DNA from: Nemertoderma westbladi
Taxonomy: Eukaryota > Xenacoelomorpha > Nemertodermatida > Nemertodermatidae
Assembly: GCA_032718475.1 (NCBI GenBank)
Contig: JAUCBJ010009016.1
Location: 1-42,765 of the forward strand
Direction of reading: 5' to 3'
DNA: 42,765 bases
Shown here: positions 21,068 through 30,277 of the stretch, one piece after another
Numbering within the stretch: the stretch's first letter is position 1
How the letters are laid out: each line of letters begins with the position of its first letter
Notes under the pieces: generated by a model
Database searches by the model: none
Told to the model about the DNA's origin: nothing
Seen by the model: only the letters and a program-made list of their open reading frames with translations
Translations under genes and position numbers: made by a program

Positions 21068-21180
21068 CCCTATTACCACTAGGAGGGGGGGGGGGGGGGA
21101 ATCGGCCCCTTCCTAGTTTTTAGTTGCTGTAACTATGCAACCACATTACGTACCGGCCCAATTTTTACTGAGAATTAGCC
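21068..21180 (+). mobile_element. Left-end fragment of the same TTAA subfamily
   Basis: CCCTATTACCACTAGGAGGGG and AATCGGCC match the left terminus at 20121 in the same orientation. The target reads CTAA, one change from TTAA. The end is uncertain. Confidence 0.45.
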
Positions 21181-21184
21181 GAAT

Positions 21185-21334
21185 CTTCAGCGAATAAAAC
21201 TGTAATAATCACTTCTGCCTTATCCTTCAGCAAATTAACCTAATATAATAACCTCGGTCTGCGGCCTCGGAAATTATACAGGTTAATTTGCTTCAGCAAC
21301 GGCATCAGTGATTATTCAGTTTTATTCGCTTCAG
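21185..21334. mobile_element. Foldback/MITE-like inverted repeat
   Basis: Left arm 21189-21258 and right arm 21265-21333 are reverse complements over about 65 bp with few mismatches (AGCGAATAAAACT with AGTTTTATTCGCT; CAAATTAACCT with AGGTTAATTTG). The centre is GC-rich and also self-complementary (CCTCGG...CCGAGG type). No clear target duplication was found. Confidence 0.7.
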
Positions 21335-21642
21335 GTTATTATTTCCGTATATTAACTCGAGAACATTGCAATATTTTATTTATGTTAGCTATGCAAATCA
21401 TTATATTTATTTCTTACTATAATTACGAAATAGTTTTTGTAAATTTTCTTCCATAAATTAAATTTTTTGTTCATTATTTTTTTTATCTATGTTCGTTCAA
21501 TCTTACCCTCATTCAAAGGCATTGGCTTTGAACACTTTATTAAGTGCAGTGAACATTGTTATAAACTATCTTTGTATACGTTTATTTTTAATGCAATGAA
21601 AGAGTATTCTTTCATTATTTATCCAAAATATTTTTATTATAG
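21335..21642 (+). other. AT-rich sequence ending in a splice acceptor
   Basis: No ORF of interest. It ends in AAATATTTTTATTATAG, a pyrimidine-rich splice acceptor with AG at 21641-21642, so it is probably the end of an upstream intron of the lectin gene. The preceding exon is not recognised in the window. Confidence 0.5.
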
Positions 21643-21893
21643 ATGTAATAAAATTGGATATTGTAAACAATCATGCAGAAAGTGATTCAACCTATATGGG
21701 TTGCGCAGCGGCCTTTGCAGTGGATGGAATAAAGACGGGTGAAATTTGGTCTAACATGCCAGAAGAATGTGGCGGATTCCATTCGGGCTCGGCACCTACT
21801 TGGTGGCGGGTGAATCTTGGCAGTGATAAGGAAATTGTTTTCGTTAGAATTTATAACAGCAAGGGTCATGAGGATAGAATAGTTGGTGCCAAG
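21643..21893 (+). CDS. Exon of a fucolectin / F5/8-type C (FTP-like) lectin domain, first half
   Basis: Flanked by acceptor TTATTATAG and donor AAG|GTAAAT. The 251-base exon enters with two bases completing a codon and ends on a codon boundary. It encodes the first half of an FTP / F5/8 type C beta-sandwich: an Asn/Ser-rich entry strand, AAAFAVDG, then PTWWRVNLGS and VRIYNS with GAK at the end. These correspond to the family's A.AVDG, PWWRVDLG, IYNR and R..GA.V motifs. Such domains bind fucose or other sugars, usually in secreted or surface innate-immunity proteins. A start codon and signal peptide would be upstream; neither is seen. The exon has no disruption. Together with 36805-36970 it completes the domain in phase. 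Confidence 0.75.
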
Positions 21894-21904
21894 GTAAATC
21901 AGTG

Positions 21905-22581
21905 AGAATATATAACTTTAATATTTTTTAATATTTATCAGTTTGAAGTCGTAGTAGTATAATATTTACGCCACTCCCACCATCGCAAATACTACCGGTG
22001 ATGACTTTGTCTTGATTTCAGTTTAATTTATTTCTACTAACACAATCCAATCCTTCCGCTATTAATTTCTTAGCTCTCTCTGCAGCTTTTCTTTTAGGTC
22101 GTTCACATTCACGGTCATTAATGGTATGTTATGGAATGCTGGAATCAGAAGAGTTAGTCTTCTTATTCATCACAGATTTTGGTTCCATACATCTCTCGTT
22201 TATTCCAATGGAAACAACATGTTAATTGGTCGAGTTACTCGACTTACTTTTACGTTCTTTTTATTCTCGATAAAAAATCTCACAACAGCACTTCTAAATT
22301 CTTAATCATTACTGGTGTTCAAAGAATCAATAACTGCCAGTTTCCAACGTCCTCGGGGCCCATCATCCTTTATCAAACAATATCTCCAATTTATGGTTTA
22401 TCTACCAACTGTCCCTTTCTACCCTTATGGTCAATTTGTGTTCGCTCTTGGAGACTATGTAAATATTCGTAATTGAAAGCTTTCCAGACAGAATCGTCCC
22501 TTTCCATGAGTCCATGCACTAATCAAACTTTCTTTAAGTGTCGGAATGGCTGGTTGATAATCACACCAAAACAAACCAAAG
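21905..22581. other. Intron sequence; nothing recognised
   Basis: AT-rich with scattered short ORFs that show no family signature on either strand. Confidence 0.5.
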
Positions 22582-22880
22582 CTAACACCAAAAAACCGGT
22601 TTAAATCAAAAATAGAGATGTTACAATTCATATTTAATGAAATGTAATTTTCAAAAAACGTCTCAAAAAAAGTGCCAAAAGTAGGGTTAAAAAATGGTGG
22701 TATAACTCGAAAACTACCCAATATTTTTGAAAACGGTTTTCACTACTAGGAAGACAATAGATTTTAGGAAAAGTCATAAAATTACAGATTCCCAACTGCG
22801 TTTGTTTCAGAATTATAATAAAAAAACCACGGGGTGGGGGGTAATATTGACCCCCCCCCCCCCCCCCGGGTTTAATAGGG
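22582..22880 (+). mobile_element. Right-end fragment of the piggyBac-like TTAA element (copy 2)
   Basis: 299 bp closely matching 10685-10979 of copy 1, including the subterminal ATATTGACCCCC and terminus TTTAATAGGG, followed by TTAA at 22881-22884. The left 1.26 kb is missing. It lies five bases from the left LTR of the Gypsy element. Confidence 0.88.
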
Positions 22881-22889
22881 TTAAGATAC

Positions 22890-23137
22890 TGTAGTGTTCC
22901 CTTTACCAGGACTCGCACCCTCACCAAGAGGACCTAACTGAGTCCGAGCCTCATTATTAGCATACTGACTGCCATGCGGTACTGCTGTACAGATTTCAGA
23001 ACTTGTCTGCTTATTATACCAACTGACTCATGGCAACTGATACCGGTAGCCTTCTCTGCACGATTTATATATCTGATTATAATAATATAATCTTGGTATT
23101 ACGATTCCGTATTTTTGATGGGATTGTCATCCCTTCA
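22890..23137 (+). repeat. 5' LTR of the CsRn1-type element
   Basis: 248 bp, starting TGTAGTGTTCCC and ending CATCCCTTCA. It matches 26927-27175 with about eleven substitutions and one indel. A TATA-like ATTTATATATCTG lies at about 23065. Confidence 0.93.
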
Positions 23138-23138
23138 C

Positions 23139-23156
23139 TGGTGACCCGGACGAAAT
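23139..23156 (+). promoter_or_regulatory. Primer binding site, tRNA-Trp type
   Basis: TGGTGACCCGGACGAAAT starts one base after the LTR. It resembles the complement of a tRNA-Trp 3' end, the primer known for CsRn1-group elements, with a few mismatches. Confidence 0.65.
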
Positions 23157-23164
23157 CAATATTC

Positions 23165-23926
23165 ATGGAGGCCACAGACATTCAGGCCCTTGCTGCCGCG
23201 ATCGCCACGATCCCCAAAGCCGACCCCACCGCTGCAGTCAACGCCATGACGGTGAAACTTCCCCCATTCTCGCCAACACGGCCGGAGGTCTGGTTCCGCC
23301 AGGTGGAGGCACAATTCGCACTCCGCGATCACCATCGACTCTACTAAATTTTACTATATAATCGCGGAGCTCGATAATGCAACCACTGGCGAAGTCTCTC
23401 CCCACCTGCCACTGAACCAGGCCATCAAGGACGCCCTCATCCGAACTTTCGGCCACTCACAGGCGGCAAAGGATGCAGAGCTACTCGCTCTCGCCAGAGC
23501 CTCGGGGACCGGAAACCTTTGGGCCTCCTCAACCACATCCGCAGCCTCACTGCCAAACCCGACACCATATTCCACGCCATGTTCCTCGCACAGCTGCCAT
23601 ACGAGGTCCGCCAGGTCCTCGTCAGCTCCGGTAAGACGGACCTCGACGAATTGGCAGCTGATGCCGACCGTTTAATGGAAACCCCTACCCCGGCTCAAAA
23701 TATCGCTACGATACGCCACAACGGCACACCATGTTTCACTAGCCAGCAACCGACACTCTGCTACTTCCACCCGAAATTTGGCAAGGATGCCAGGAACTGC
23801 AAGCGCGGCTACTGCTCAATGTCCCACCTCATCCCACCATTGGTGCAAGCAGATCTCTACACAGATCTCTGCACAGCCCCTACAGCATGCTCCGGTCGAC
23901 CGGAAAACGGCCCGGCCGGCCGCTAA
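23165..23926 (+). pseudogene. Gag of the CsRn1-type element (frameshifted)
   Basis: ATG at 23165 opens MEATDIQALAAAIATIPKAD; then FSPTRPEVWFRQVEAQFALR, a standard Gag start. The frame is lost near 23340, continues in another frame through QAIKDALIRTFGHSQAAKDA, and shifts again near 23515 into LLNHIRSLTAKPD...MFLAQLPYEVRQVL. Near 23755 it carries LCYFHPKFGKDARNCKRGYC, the CHCC-type finger (C-x3-H...C-x4-C) specific to CsRn1-like Gag. At least two frameshifts make it non-functional. Confidence 0.85.
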
Positions 23927-23949
23927 TTCCCGCAGTCAGACACCCTGGG

Positions 23950-26721
23950 GGCACAGACACTATGTCCGTGTTGGACGTGCGCTCCGGCCGGACCTACCCC
24001 ATTGACTGCGGGGCCCAACTATCAGTCGCCCCAGCTTCAACACAGGATCGTTGCCTCCCTCGCACACCACCCCTTGTTGCCGCGAATGGCACCGCCATCG
24101 CGACCTGGGGCTGCCAGAAGTACACGATGCTCCGAGTTCTACGAGTTCTCCCTTGAGGCTCATGTGGTCGATGTCACCCAACCAATGTCTTCCACCGCAA
24201 ACTCCTGTTAATCGACATGGCAGGCAGGCATCTAGTAGACCCCAACGGGAAAACTATCCCCGCCTCCGACTTCTCGGGACTACCCTCTGTCGCCACCATC
24301 TCCATTTTTGAGAAGGTGCTCAAGGAGTTCCCCGAAATCCTCAAACCCCGTTTCACTGCCACAGGTGACAACCTCCAACGGGGTTGAGCACCACATCATC
24401 ACATTTTGCCCTCCCCTCTTCACCCACGCCCAGTGCCTCAATGCGAAGAAACCGACAATCACCAAGGATGAGTTCTTGAAAATGGAAAAACAAACTCGGT
24501 ATCATCCGGAGGTCAAACTCCCCGTGGGCATCAGCTCTCCAAATCGTGCCGAAACCTGATGGCGGGTGGCGACTGTGCAGCCACTTCAGGCGGCTCAATG
24601 ACGCCACGCTGCCCGACATGTGCCCACTCCCACATATACACAACTTTAATGCCAACCTCACTGGAGCGACAATCTTCACCAAGATCGACCTGGCGCGAAG
24701 TTATCACCAGGTTCCCATGCGGAAGGAGGACGTCCCCAAGACTGCGGTGACCACCCCCTTTGGTCTCTGGGAGTTCCTCCGCATGCCATTCAGCCTCCGG
24801 AATGCCTCCCAGACATTGCAGAGGCTGATAGACTCCATCTTCCGCGACCTGCCCTACATCTTCGACTACCTCGACGATATCCTCGTTGGTAGCCACTTGG
24901 AGGAGGAGCACATTAGGCACCTGCACCAGGTCTTCCGCATCTTGGTGTAGAATGGGCTCACAGTGCAGCTCCGGAAGTGCATGTTTGGTGTCCCATCCCT
25001 TGCCTACCTCAGACACACAGTCGACACCGACGGGATCCGCCCGCTCCCCACCAAGGTTGAGGCCATCTCCGCTTTCCCCGTCCCAACGACAAAAATCACT
25101 GTGCAGCGATTCCTGGGAATGGTTAATTATTTTTACCGTTTCCTCCCAGGGATTGCCGGCACCCTAGCCCCCCTCCACTAGGCGACAAAAACTCACACAC
25201 GTGATGTCACCTGGTCGCCGGACTGCCAGTCAGACTTCGACACAGCGAAGTCAGCTCTGGCCACCGCCACAATGCTCCACCACCCAAGCAGCGACGCTGC
25301 ATCGAGCATCACGGTTGATGCCTCCGACATAGCCATCGGTGGCGTATTCGATCAGCGACATGGCAACATATGGCGCCCCATCGCATTTTTCTTCTCAAAG
25401 AAGTTGTCTCCCGCTGAATGTCGCTACTCCGCCTTTGATATAGAGTTGCTGGCGGTCTACCTCGCCATCAAAACATTCCGACACCACGTCGAGGGCCGCG
25501 TGTTCAGTATTTTTACTGATTATAAGCCCTTAACTGGAGCCTTCCCCAGCTCCCTAGACCGCTCACCTTGCCAAACTCGACACCTCTCCTTCATCGCAGA
25601 GTTCTCAACGGACGTATGCCACATCAGTGGGAAGGAGAATGTTGTCGCTGATGCGCTTTCCTGTGCACCGATCTCCGCAGTACTATCCCACACCATCGAC
25701 TTCTCCCAGCTCGCCGCTGCCCAGGCCGCCGCCCCGGAGGAGACGGCCACTTACCGCACAGTGATAAGTGGCCTAAAACTTGTTGACACAAACTTCCGCG
25801 ACTTCACCGTCCTTTGCAACATCTCTACCGGCGTCGCCCGGCCCGTCGTACCATCTACCTGGATACTGGATACCTGCCACGAGGCCCTCCATCAAAGTTT
25901 GTATGGCACGGCCTTAGACGGGATATTACATGTACATATATGCCGAGAGTGCCACCCCTGTCAAGCCTCCGAAATCGCGCGCCACACACGTGCCCCGCTC
26001 ACTGAGCGCGCATCGCCCACCACAAGGTTCTCCTGCCTCCACGTAGATATCGTGGGTCCCCTCCCACCATCGCCGGAGGCGATCCCGATACAGAACTTCG
26101 AGACTGAGACGTGCGCACGCGTGCTCCTACGGGGGTGGATCGCCCGATTTAGCATCCCAACGGACATCACGTCCGACCGTGGCCCACAGTTTACCTCCAA
26201 ACTGTGGGCGGAACTCAACTCCCTCCTCAGGATCACGGCCAACAAAACCACTGCCTACCACCCACAAGCAATCGGGATGGTCGAACGGCTTCATCGCCAA
26301 TTAAAGGTATCCCTCAAAGCGCGCTTCTCGACATGCCGTTGGATGGATGAGCTGCTGCTAGTCCCCCTCGGCATCAGAACGGCGTGGCGGGAGGACCCCG
26401 GTACCATGCCTGCCGAACTCGTCTATGGCGTGCCATTACACGTTCCCGGGGAGTTCATTCCCCCACTGCCTCGCTTGTAAACAAACACCCTCGTCGAACT
26501 TTGTCCGACAGCTCCAGGACGATATGCGCAACCTGAAACCACCCACCACCGAGTTCCTTGGCACACCCATCGAGAATGTCCCGCCAAACCTACAAGGCGC
26601 CGACTTTGTTTATGTACTGCGCGATGGCCATAGAACTCTGTTACAACAACCCTATTCCGGGCCTTTCCCCGTGCTTAAATCCGGACCCAAAACTTTTGAA
26701 ATACAGGTCGGGCGACGATGA
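23950..26721 (+). pseudogene. Pol of the CsRn1-type element (protease, RT, RNase H, integrase)
   Basis: Protease is at about 23990-24110 with a DCGA in place of DTGA. Reverse transcriptase runs about 24500-25180 with IFTKIDLARSYHQVP and the catalytic box FDYLDDILVG. RNase H is at about 25270-25680 with VDASDIAIGG, ELLAVYLAIKTFRHH and DALS. Integrase is at about 25860-26720: a shortened zinc region (CRECHPCQ), HVDIVGPLPPS, ITSDRGPQFTS and GMVERLHRQLK, so D, D and E are visible, and a C-terminal end in another frame (FVYVLRDGHRTLLQQPYSGP). In-frame TAG codons sit at 24948-24950 and 25179-25181, and a frameshift lies near 26465. Sequence between HVDIVGPLPPS and EAIPIQNFE is missing. The protein is dead. 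Confidence 0.88.
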
Positions 26722-26911
26722 AACACAGTCTCAGTCGACCGCCTTAAAATCGCCCGTGGCGTCGTGACAACCGACACGCCCACAATACCGAACAAACCAC
26801 AGCCCGCCCCACAACTGACAGTCATTCCACAAACCCCGGCCTCATCTTGCTCGGGATGAAACCTCCATCAGCCAGACCGATTTGCCCCATAAACTCAGGA
26901 TGTTCGTGTGC

Positions 26912-26926
26912 TGGGGGGGGGGGGGA
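26912..26926 (+). promoter_or_regulatory. Polypurine tract
   Basis: A G run ending in GA directly before the 3' LTR (TGTAGCG), in the place where plus-strand DNA synthesis is primed. Confidence 0.7.
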
Positions 26927-27175
26927 TGTAGCGTTCCCCTTACCAGGACTCTCACCCTCACCAAGGGGACGTAACTGAGTCCGAGCCTCATTATTAGCAT
27001 ACTGACTGCCATGTGGTACTGCTGTACAGACTTCAGTACTTGTCTGCTTATTATTACCAACTGACTCACGGCAACTGATACCGGTAGCCTTTTCTGCACG
27101 ATTTATATATCTGATTATAATATTATAATCTTGGTATTACGATTCCGTATTTTTGATGGGATTGTCATCCCTTCA
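26927..27175 (+). repeat. 3' LTR of the CsRn1-type element
   Basis: 249 bp, TGTAGCGTTCCC to CATCCCTTCA, matching the left LTR and followed by the ATAC duplication. Confidence 0.93.
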
Positions 27176-28065
27176 ATACAATTACAGTGTTCTACTTTAC
27201 TATTCTTTTTATACAGAGGAACAACCTTAGCTAATTTCAGTTCGTCTGGTACTACATTATTTACGATAGAGTAATTAATAATAAATGTAGTAGGCACTTT
27301 AAGTACTTCAGATTTGATTGTAGATTTTGAAAAACGAAATCTTCAGAAACGGGTTTTAAAAATAACTTTTCTGAATTTTGTAACTTTTCTAAATATAAAT
27401 TATTTAGAGTTTCGGACCCTATAATATATTTATTACTTGATAACTGTAACTTCTTAACTAAATTAGAGGCAACATTAGAACTATAATTATTAAATAAATT
27501 ACTAACTAGAGTATGATCATGAATCAGCACACCGTTACCTTGCAGAACAATATTCGATTTAGATTTAAGGTTTTCATAACCTAAAGATTTTAGGGTAGAC
27601 CACAGACTTTTAGGATTATCTTTATTCTCTCTTATTTTGTTGTACAAATATTCAGATTTAGCTTTTTTTATTTCCCGTTGAACAAGGTTTCTATATTTTG
27701 CAGTAATTATTATAATCAGCTAAAACACGGTATTTCCTAAATTTATACAAATAGTTACTGTATCTCTTTCTCTGATATTACTAAGAATACCCGAGGTCAT
27801 CCAGGGCTCAGTGCGTTGTTTAAGACTAATTTCTTTAATTGGTGCTACAGTATTAAGTGCCTTTAGAAATATATCTTTAAAAAAAGTGTACGCAAGGTTA
27901 ATGTCAGCGGCCTTAAAACAGGTTTCCCAGTCAGAATTAACTAACAAACTTAAAAAGCGTTCCTTGCTGTAATTTTTCATAGACCTAACTGTTACTTTAT
28001 GATCCCCGAAAAAAGATTTTTGTGTCTTTCTTGTGCAAAAAACTATAAAATGATCGCTTAGAACT
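27176..28065 (-). pseudogene. CR1/L2-like LINE fragment (LINE-B)
   Basis: On the minus strand the end of an apurinic endonuclease is visible near 28040 (LSDHFIVFCTRKTQKSFFGD), then the linker with EPWMTSGILSNIRERD (about 27760) and PKSLWSTLKSLGYENLKSKS (about 27580). The first reverse transcriptase block is near 27230 (NVVPDELKLAKVVPLYKKNS). The reading frame is broken at least twice. It is cut at 27175 by the Gypsy insertion. The short piece left of the Gypsy (22885-22889) fits the same site, where the TTAA element had already inserted. The rest of the LINE is missing. These motifs match CR1/L2-group elements; exact family not assigned. Confidence 0.75.
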
Positions 28066-28359
28066 ATAGGGAACAGTTGAGGAACACAGCACTGAAAAAT
28101 CAGGGGTAAATTGGCACATAAAGGGGAATATTTGTATGAAACATTGACAGAAGAGCAGATAGGAGGTAGGTCATCACTGATCTAAACTAATTAAGACCAT
28201 ACCTAGTTATCTCTTGCCTGACTGAGCCTTTCTAAGGCACCACCAGTCTGGTGAGAGAGGAGAATCGTGATTGTGGAGAAGCTAGTGAAGAAGTTTGTAT
28301 TATTCCGTGGAGAGGGGCGGATATATGGTCCTGCATGACGTGGGGACAGTAGAGGATGA
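28066..28359. other. Non-coding; nothing recognised
   Basis: Intron sequence between the LINE-B remnant and an orphan ORF. No repeats or motifs noted. Confidence 0.4.
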
Positions 28360-28860
28360 TGGAGGGAAAAGAAAGGGGTCAGGAGGGTGGGTAGAACTAT
28401 ATTGCTGCATTTAGTGGCGCTGAACGGAGATATTTTTCTGTTTGACCTAGCAACCTATGGTAAGAAGAGCAGGCCAAAGTTGAACCGCCTACCGGATGCG
28501 GTGCAGAAGCTAGTAAGGTCAAAGACTATGGTCGAGATTGGATTGGCGATACGCGACGACGTGGAGAGGATTATTGGACCGGGCACCCCGAATCTTCTGG
28601 ACATGCAGGTAGTCAACATGGCTATGACGAAACCGGATGGATTATGATTGGTGGATAACACAGGACAATACGGAGCCATGGCTATGGGTCAGTTGATGGG
28701 ACTCGTGTGCCACAAGCCGATGGAGTGGAACAAGTTCCGAGAGGAATACCGGGTGGAACTTGCGAATCCACTCAATTGGGGGGCGAGATGGGTAGAGACG
28801 AGTTATATCAATTCCGAAAGGGGGCGATTAAGACACGTCATACACTGGCACGATAGGGGA
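28360..28860 (+). pseudogene. Orphan ORF, weak resemblance to a 3'-5' exonuclease (DEDD) domain
   Basis: One frame reads through with a single in-frame TGA at 28645-28647. The first half has LNGDIFLFDLATYG, then MVEIGLAIRDDVERIIG and NLLDMQVVNMAM. This spacing is reminiscent of the strand, K-x-G...D and LD-x-Q segments of RNase D/WRN-type exonucleases. The second half (PMEWNKFREEYRVELANPLN) is not recognised. The first catalytic D-x-E is not visible; a stop lies just upstream (28357-28359). It may be a remnant exon of a captured gene or part of an unrecognised transposon. The plus-strand sequence is much less AT-rich than its surroundings. It runs into a long G tract at 28876. Confidence 0.35.
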
Positions 28861-29280
28861 CACCTTAGGGCCGGGTGGGGGGGGGGGGGGGGGGGGGGCT
28901 TGATTCGAATCCCCTTAATATGTCGGCCCCTTTTTGGTCGATCGTCTTGAAATTTGGTACATATATACTATGATGTCCTCCACAAGTTGGAGAAGTGGTA
29001 ACACCTAGTAACTGTCGGTTCGTGAGATCTGGCTGTCTGTCTGTTGTCTGTTCTTTTGGATGTACATTTGGATGTACGTTTATCATGACTTTGTCTGTCT
29101 GTCGGACTGTCTGTCTGCCTGTCTGTCAATTACAATTACAGTAATGCTTGTAAAGTTCTATATAATTTTGGAAACAAACACAATATAATTTCAATAATTA
29201 GATATTATTGATTTACTCATATTAATTTTATGTGGGTTGATGAGTGTACCATTTTCCGTATATAATGAACAGACAGACCA
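28861..29280. other. Poly(G) tract and TCTG-rich low-complexity DNA
   Basis: A run of about 20 G at 28876-28898, then an unremarkable stretch. CTGTCTGT repeats lie at 29028-29127. No gene seen. Confidence 0.55.
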
Positions 29281-29421
29281 ACTACTACTAGGATCGGCAT
29301 GCTGCGTTGCAGCTGCATTTTTAAGAATGCTGTGCCGGCTTGTCAACAAAATTGCACCGCCACAACTCCCTATCACCCATGACATTTGCTAGATCATCCG
29401 CATCTTCAAGGCCACTGTCCT
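29281..29421 (-). mobile_element. LINE-A, old minus-strand copy, 3'-end piece (1 of 4)
   Basis: Reverse complement of about 32996-33136 of the plus-strand copy, including the stop, the short 3' UTR and a TAG-triplet tail. It is interrupted at its TTAA (29422-29425) by a piggyBac-like element. Confidence 0.88.
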
Positions 29422-29425
29422 TTAA

Positions 29426-29864
29426 CCCTATTAAACCCGGGGGGGGGGGTCAATATGATCCCCACCCGCCGTGGTTTTTTTGTTATAATTCTGAAACAAA
29501 CGCAGTTTGGAATCTGAAATTTTATAACTTTTCCTAAAAATCTATTGTCTTCCTAGTAGTGAAAACCGTTTTCAAAAATATTGGGTAGTTTTCGAGTTAT
29601 AGCACCAATTTTTAACCCTACTTTTGGCACTTTTTTTGAGACGTTTTATGAAAATTACATTTCATTAAATATGATTTGTAACATCTCTATTTTTGATTTA
29701 TACCGGTTTTTTGGTGTCACCAATTGGATGGAATTCATATAAATTAATTTGGAAATTTCAAACTTCTTTTTTTCGGCGGGTGCCAAATTTTGGTGCCAGC
29801 ACCAAATTTTGAAATATGTCAATTTTGTCAATTGATTGTTTGAAACTTGTTTTTTACGCAATTG
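29426..29864 (-). mobile_element. piggyBac-like TTAA element (copy 3), truncated
   Basis: Starts after TTAA (29422-29425) as CCCTATTAAACCCGGGGG, the reverse complement of the right end of copy 1 (10548-10979). It stops abruptly at 29864 inside a module word (ACGCAATTG) and joins LINE-A sequence. About 1.1 kb of the element and about 1.47 kb of LINE-A (31531-32999) are missing together, which is best explained by one deletion after insertion. Confidence 0.85.
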
Positions 29865-30277
29865 ACAGACTCAGACACTTTTACTTCTATAAAGTCAATT
29901 TGGGCCTTCCAACCATTCATTGAGGCGATTGGCAGGTGATTCTGTCTTAACCTTGGTGGTTGGTTGGCTTTTCTGCCCAGTAAGCAAGTTGATCGATTTA
30001 CATGCCGGAAATTTTGGACATCTGAATTTTGTTGTCAGTCCAGGGGGCCTTTTTCAGGTTTTAGTGGTATACTGGAACTGTTTCTACAGCTGCTAACTTA
30101 ACTCTGTGAAGGCAGTATCGCCCTCGCAGTGATCTGCCACCTCAGAGGCAAGAACCTCACACCTGTTGCTCAGCTGTAGAGTGAAGCTGGATCTCACACT
30201 TGGCTGTTGCAACATAGAGGATCAGTCATGCCGCAAGGCAGATTTCGTTGTTCTGCTAGCAGGCAGACTAAGTCTTA
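29865..30277 (-). mobile_element. LINE-A, old minus-strand copy (piece 2 of 4)
   Basis: Reverse complement of about 30937-31530 of the plus copy, with a small internal deletion near 29890. It ends exactly where the plus-strand LINE-A begins (AGTCTTA|GTCTGGG), and its sequence resumes at 33137. Confidence 0.85.

Larger units (their letters stand above)
22890..27175 (+). mobile_element. Complete, inactivated CsRn1-type Ty3/Gypsy retrotransposon
   Basis: 4286 bp bounded by near-identical LTRs and a 4-bp target duplication, ATAC (22886-22889 and 27176-27179). Order: LTR, tRNA-Trp-like primer site, gag with the CHCC finger typical of the CsRn1 group, protease, reverse transcriptase, RNase H, integrase, purine tract, LTR. 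Protein frames are broken by stops and frameshifts, and integrase has internal deletions. The LTRs differ at about a dozen positions by eye. It inserted into a minus-strand CR1/L2-like LINE fragment that continues to its right. Confidence 0.93.

Noticed and set aside
24353-25016. Minus-strand ORFs within the Gypsy pol
   Set aside because: They are antisense shadows of the RT coding strand; the plus strand carries the YLDD and other RT motifs.
29030-29127. CTGT repeats as a regulatory site
   Set aside because: Ordinary short low-complexity sequence with no further structure.
30166-30277. Methionine start at 30166 as the N-terminus of the LINE-A protein
   Set aside because: This part is the older inverted LINE-A copy; genuine sense LINE-A begins at 30278.
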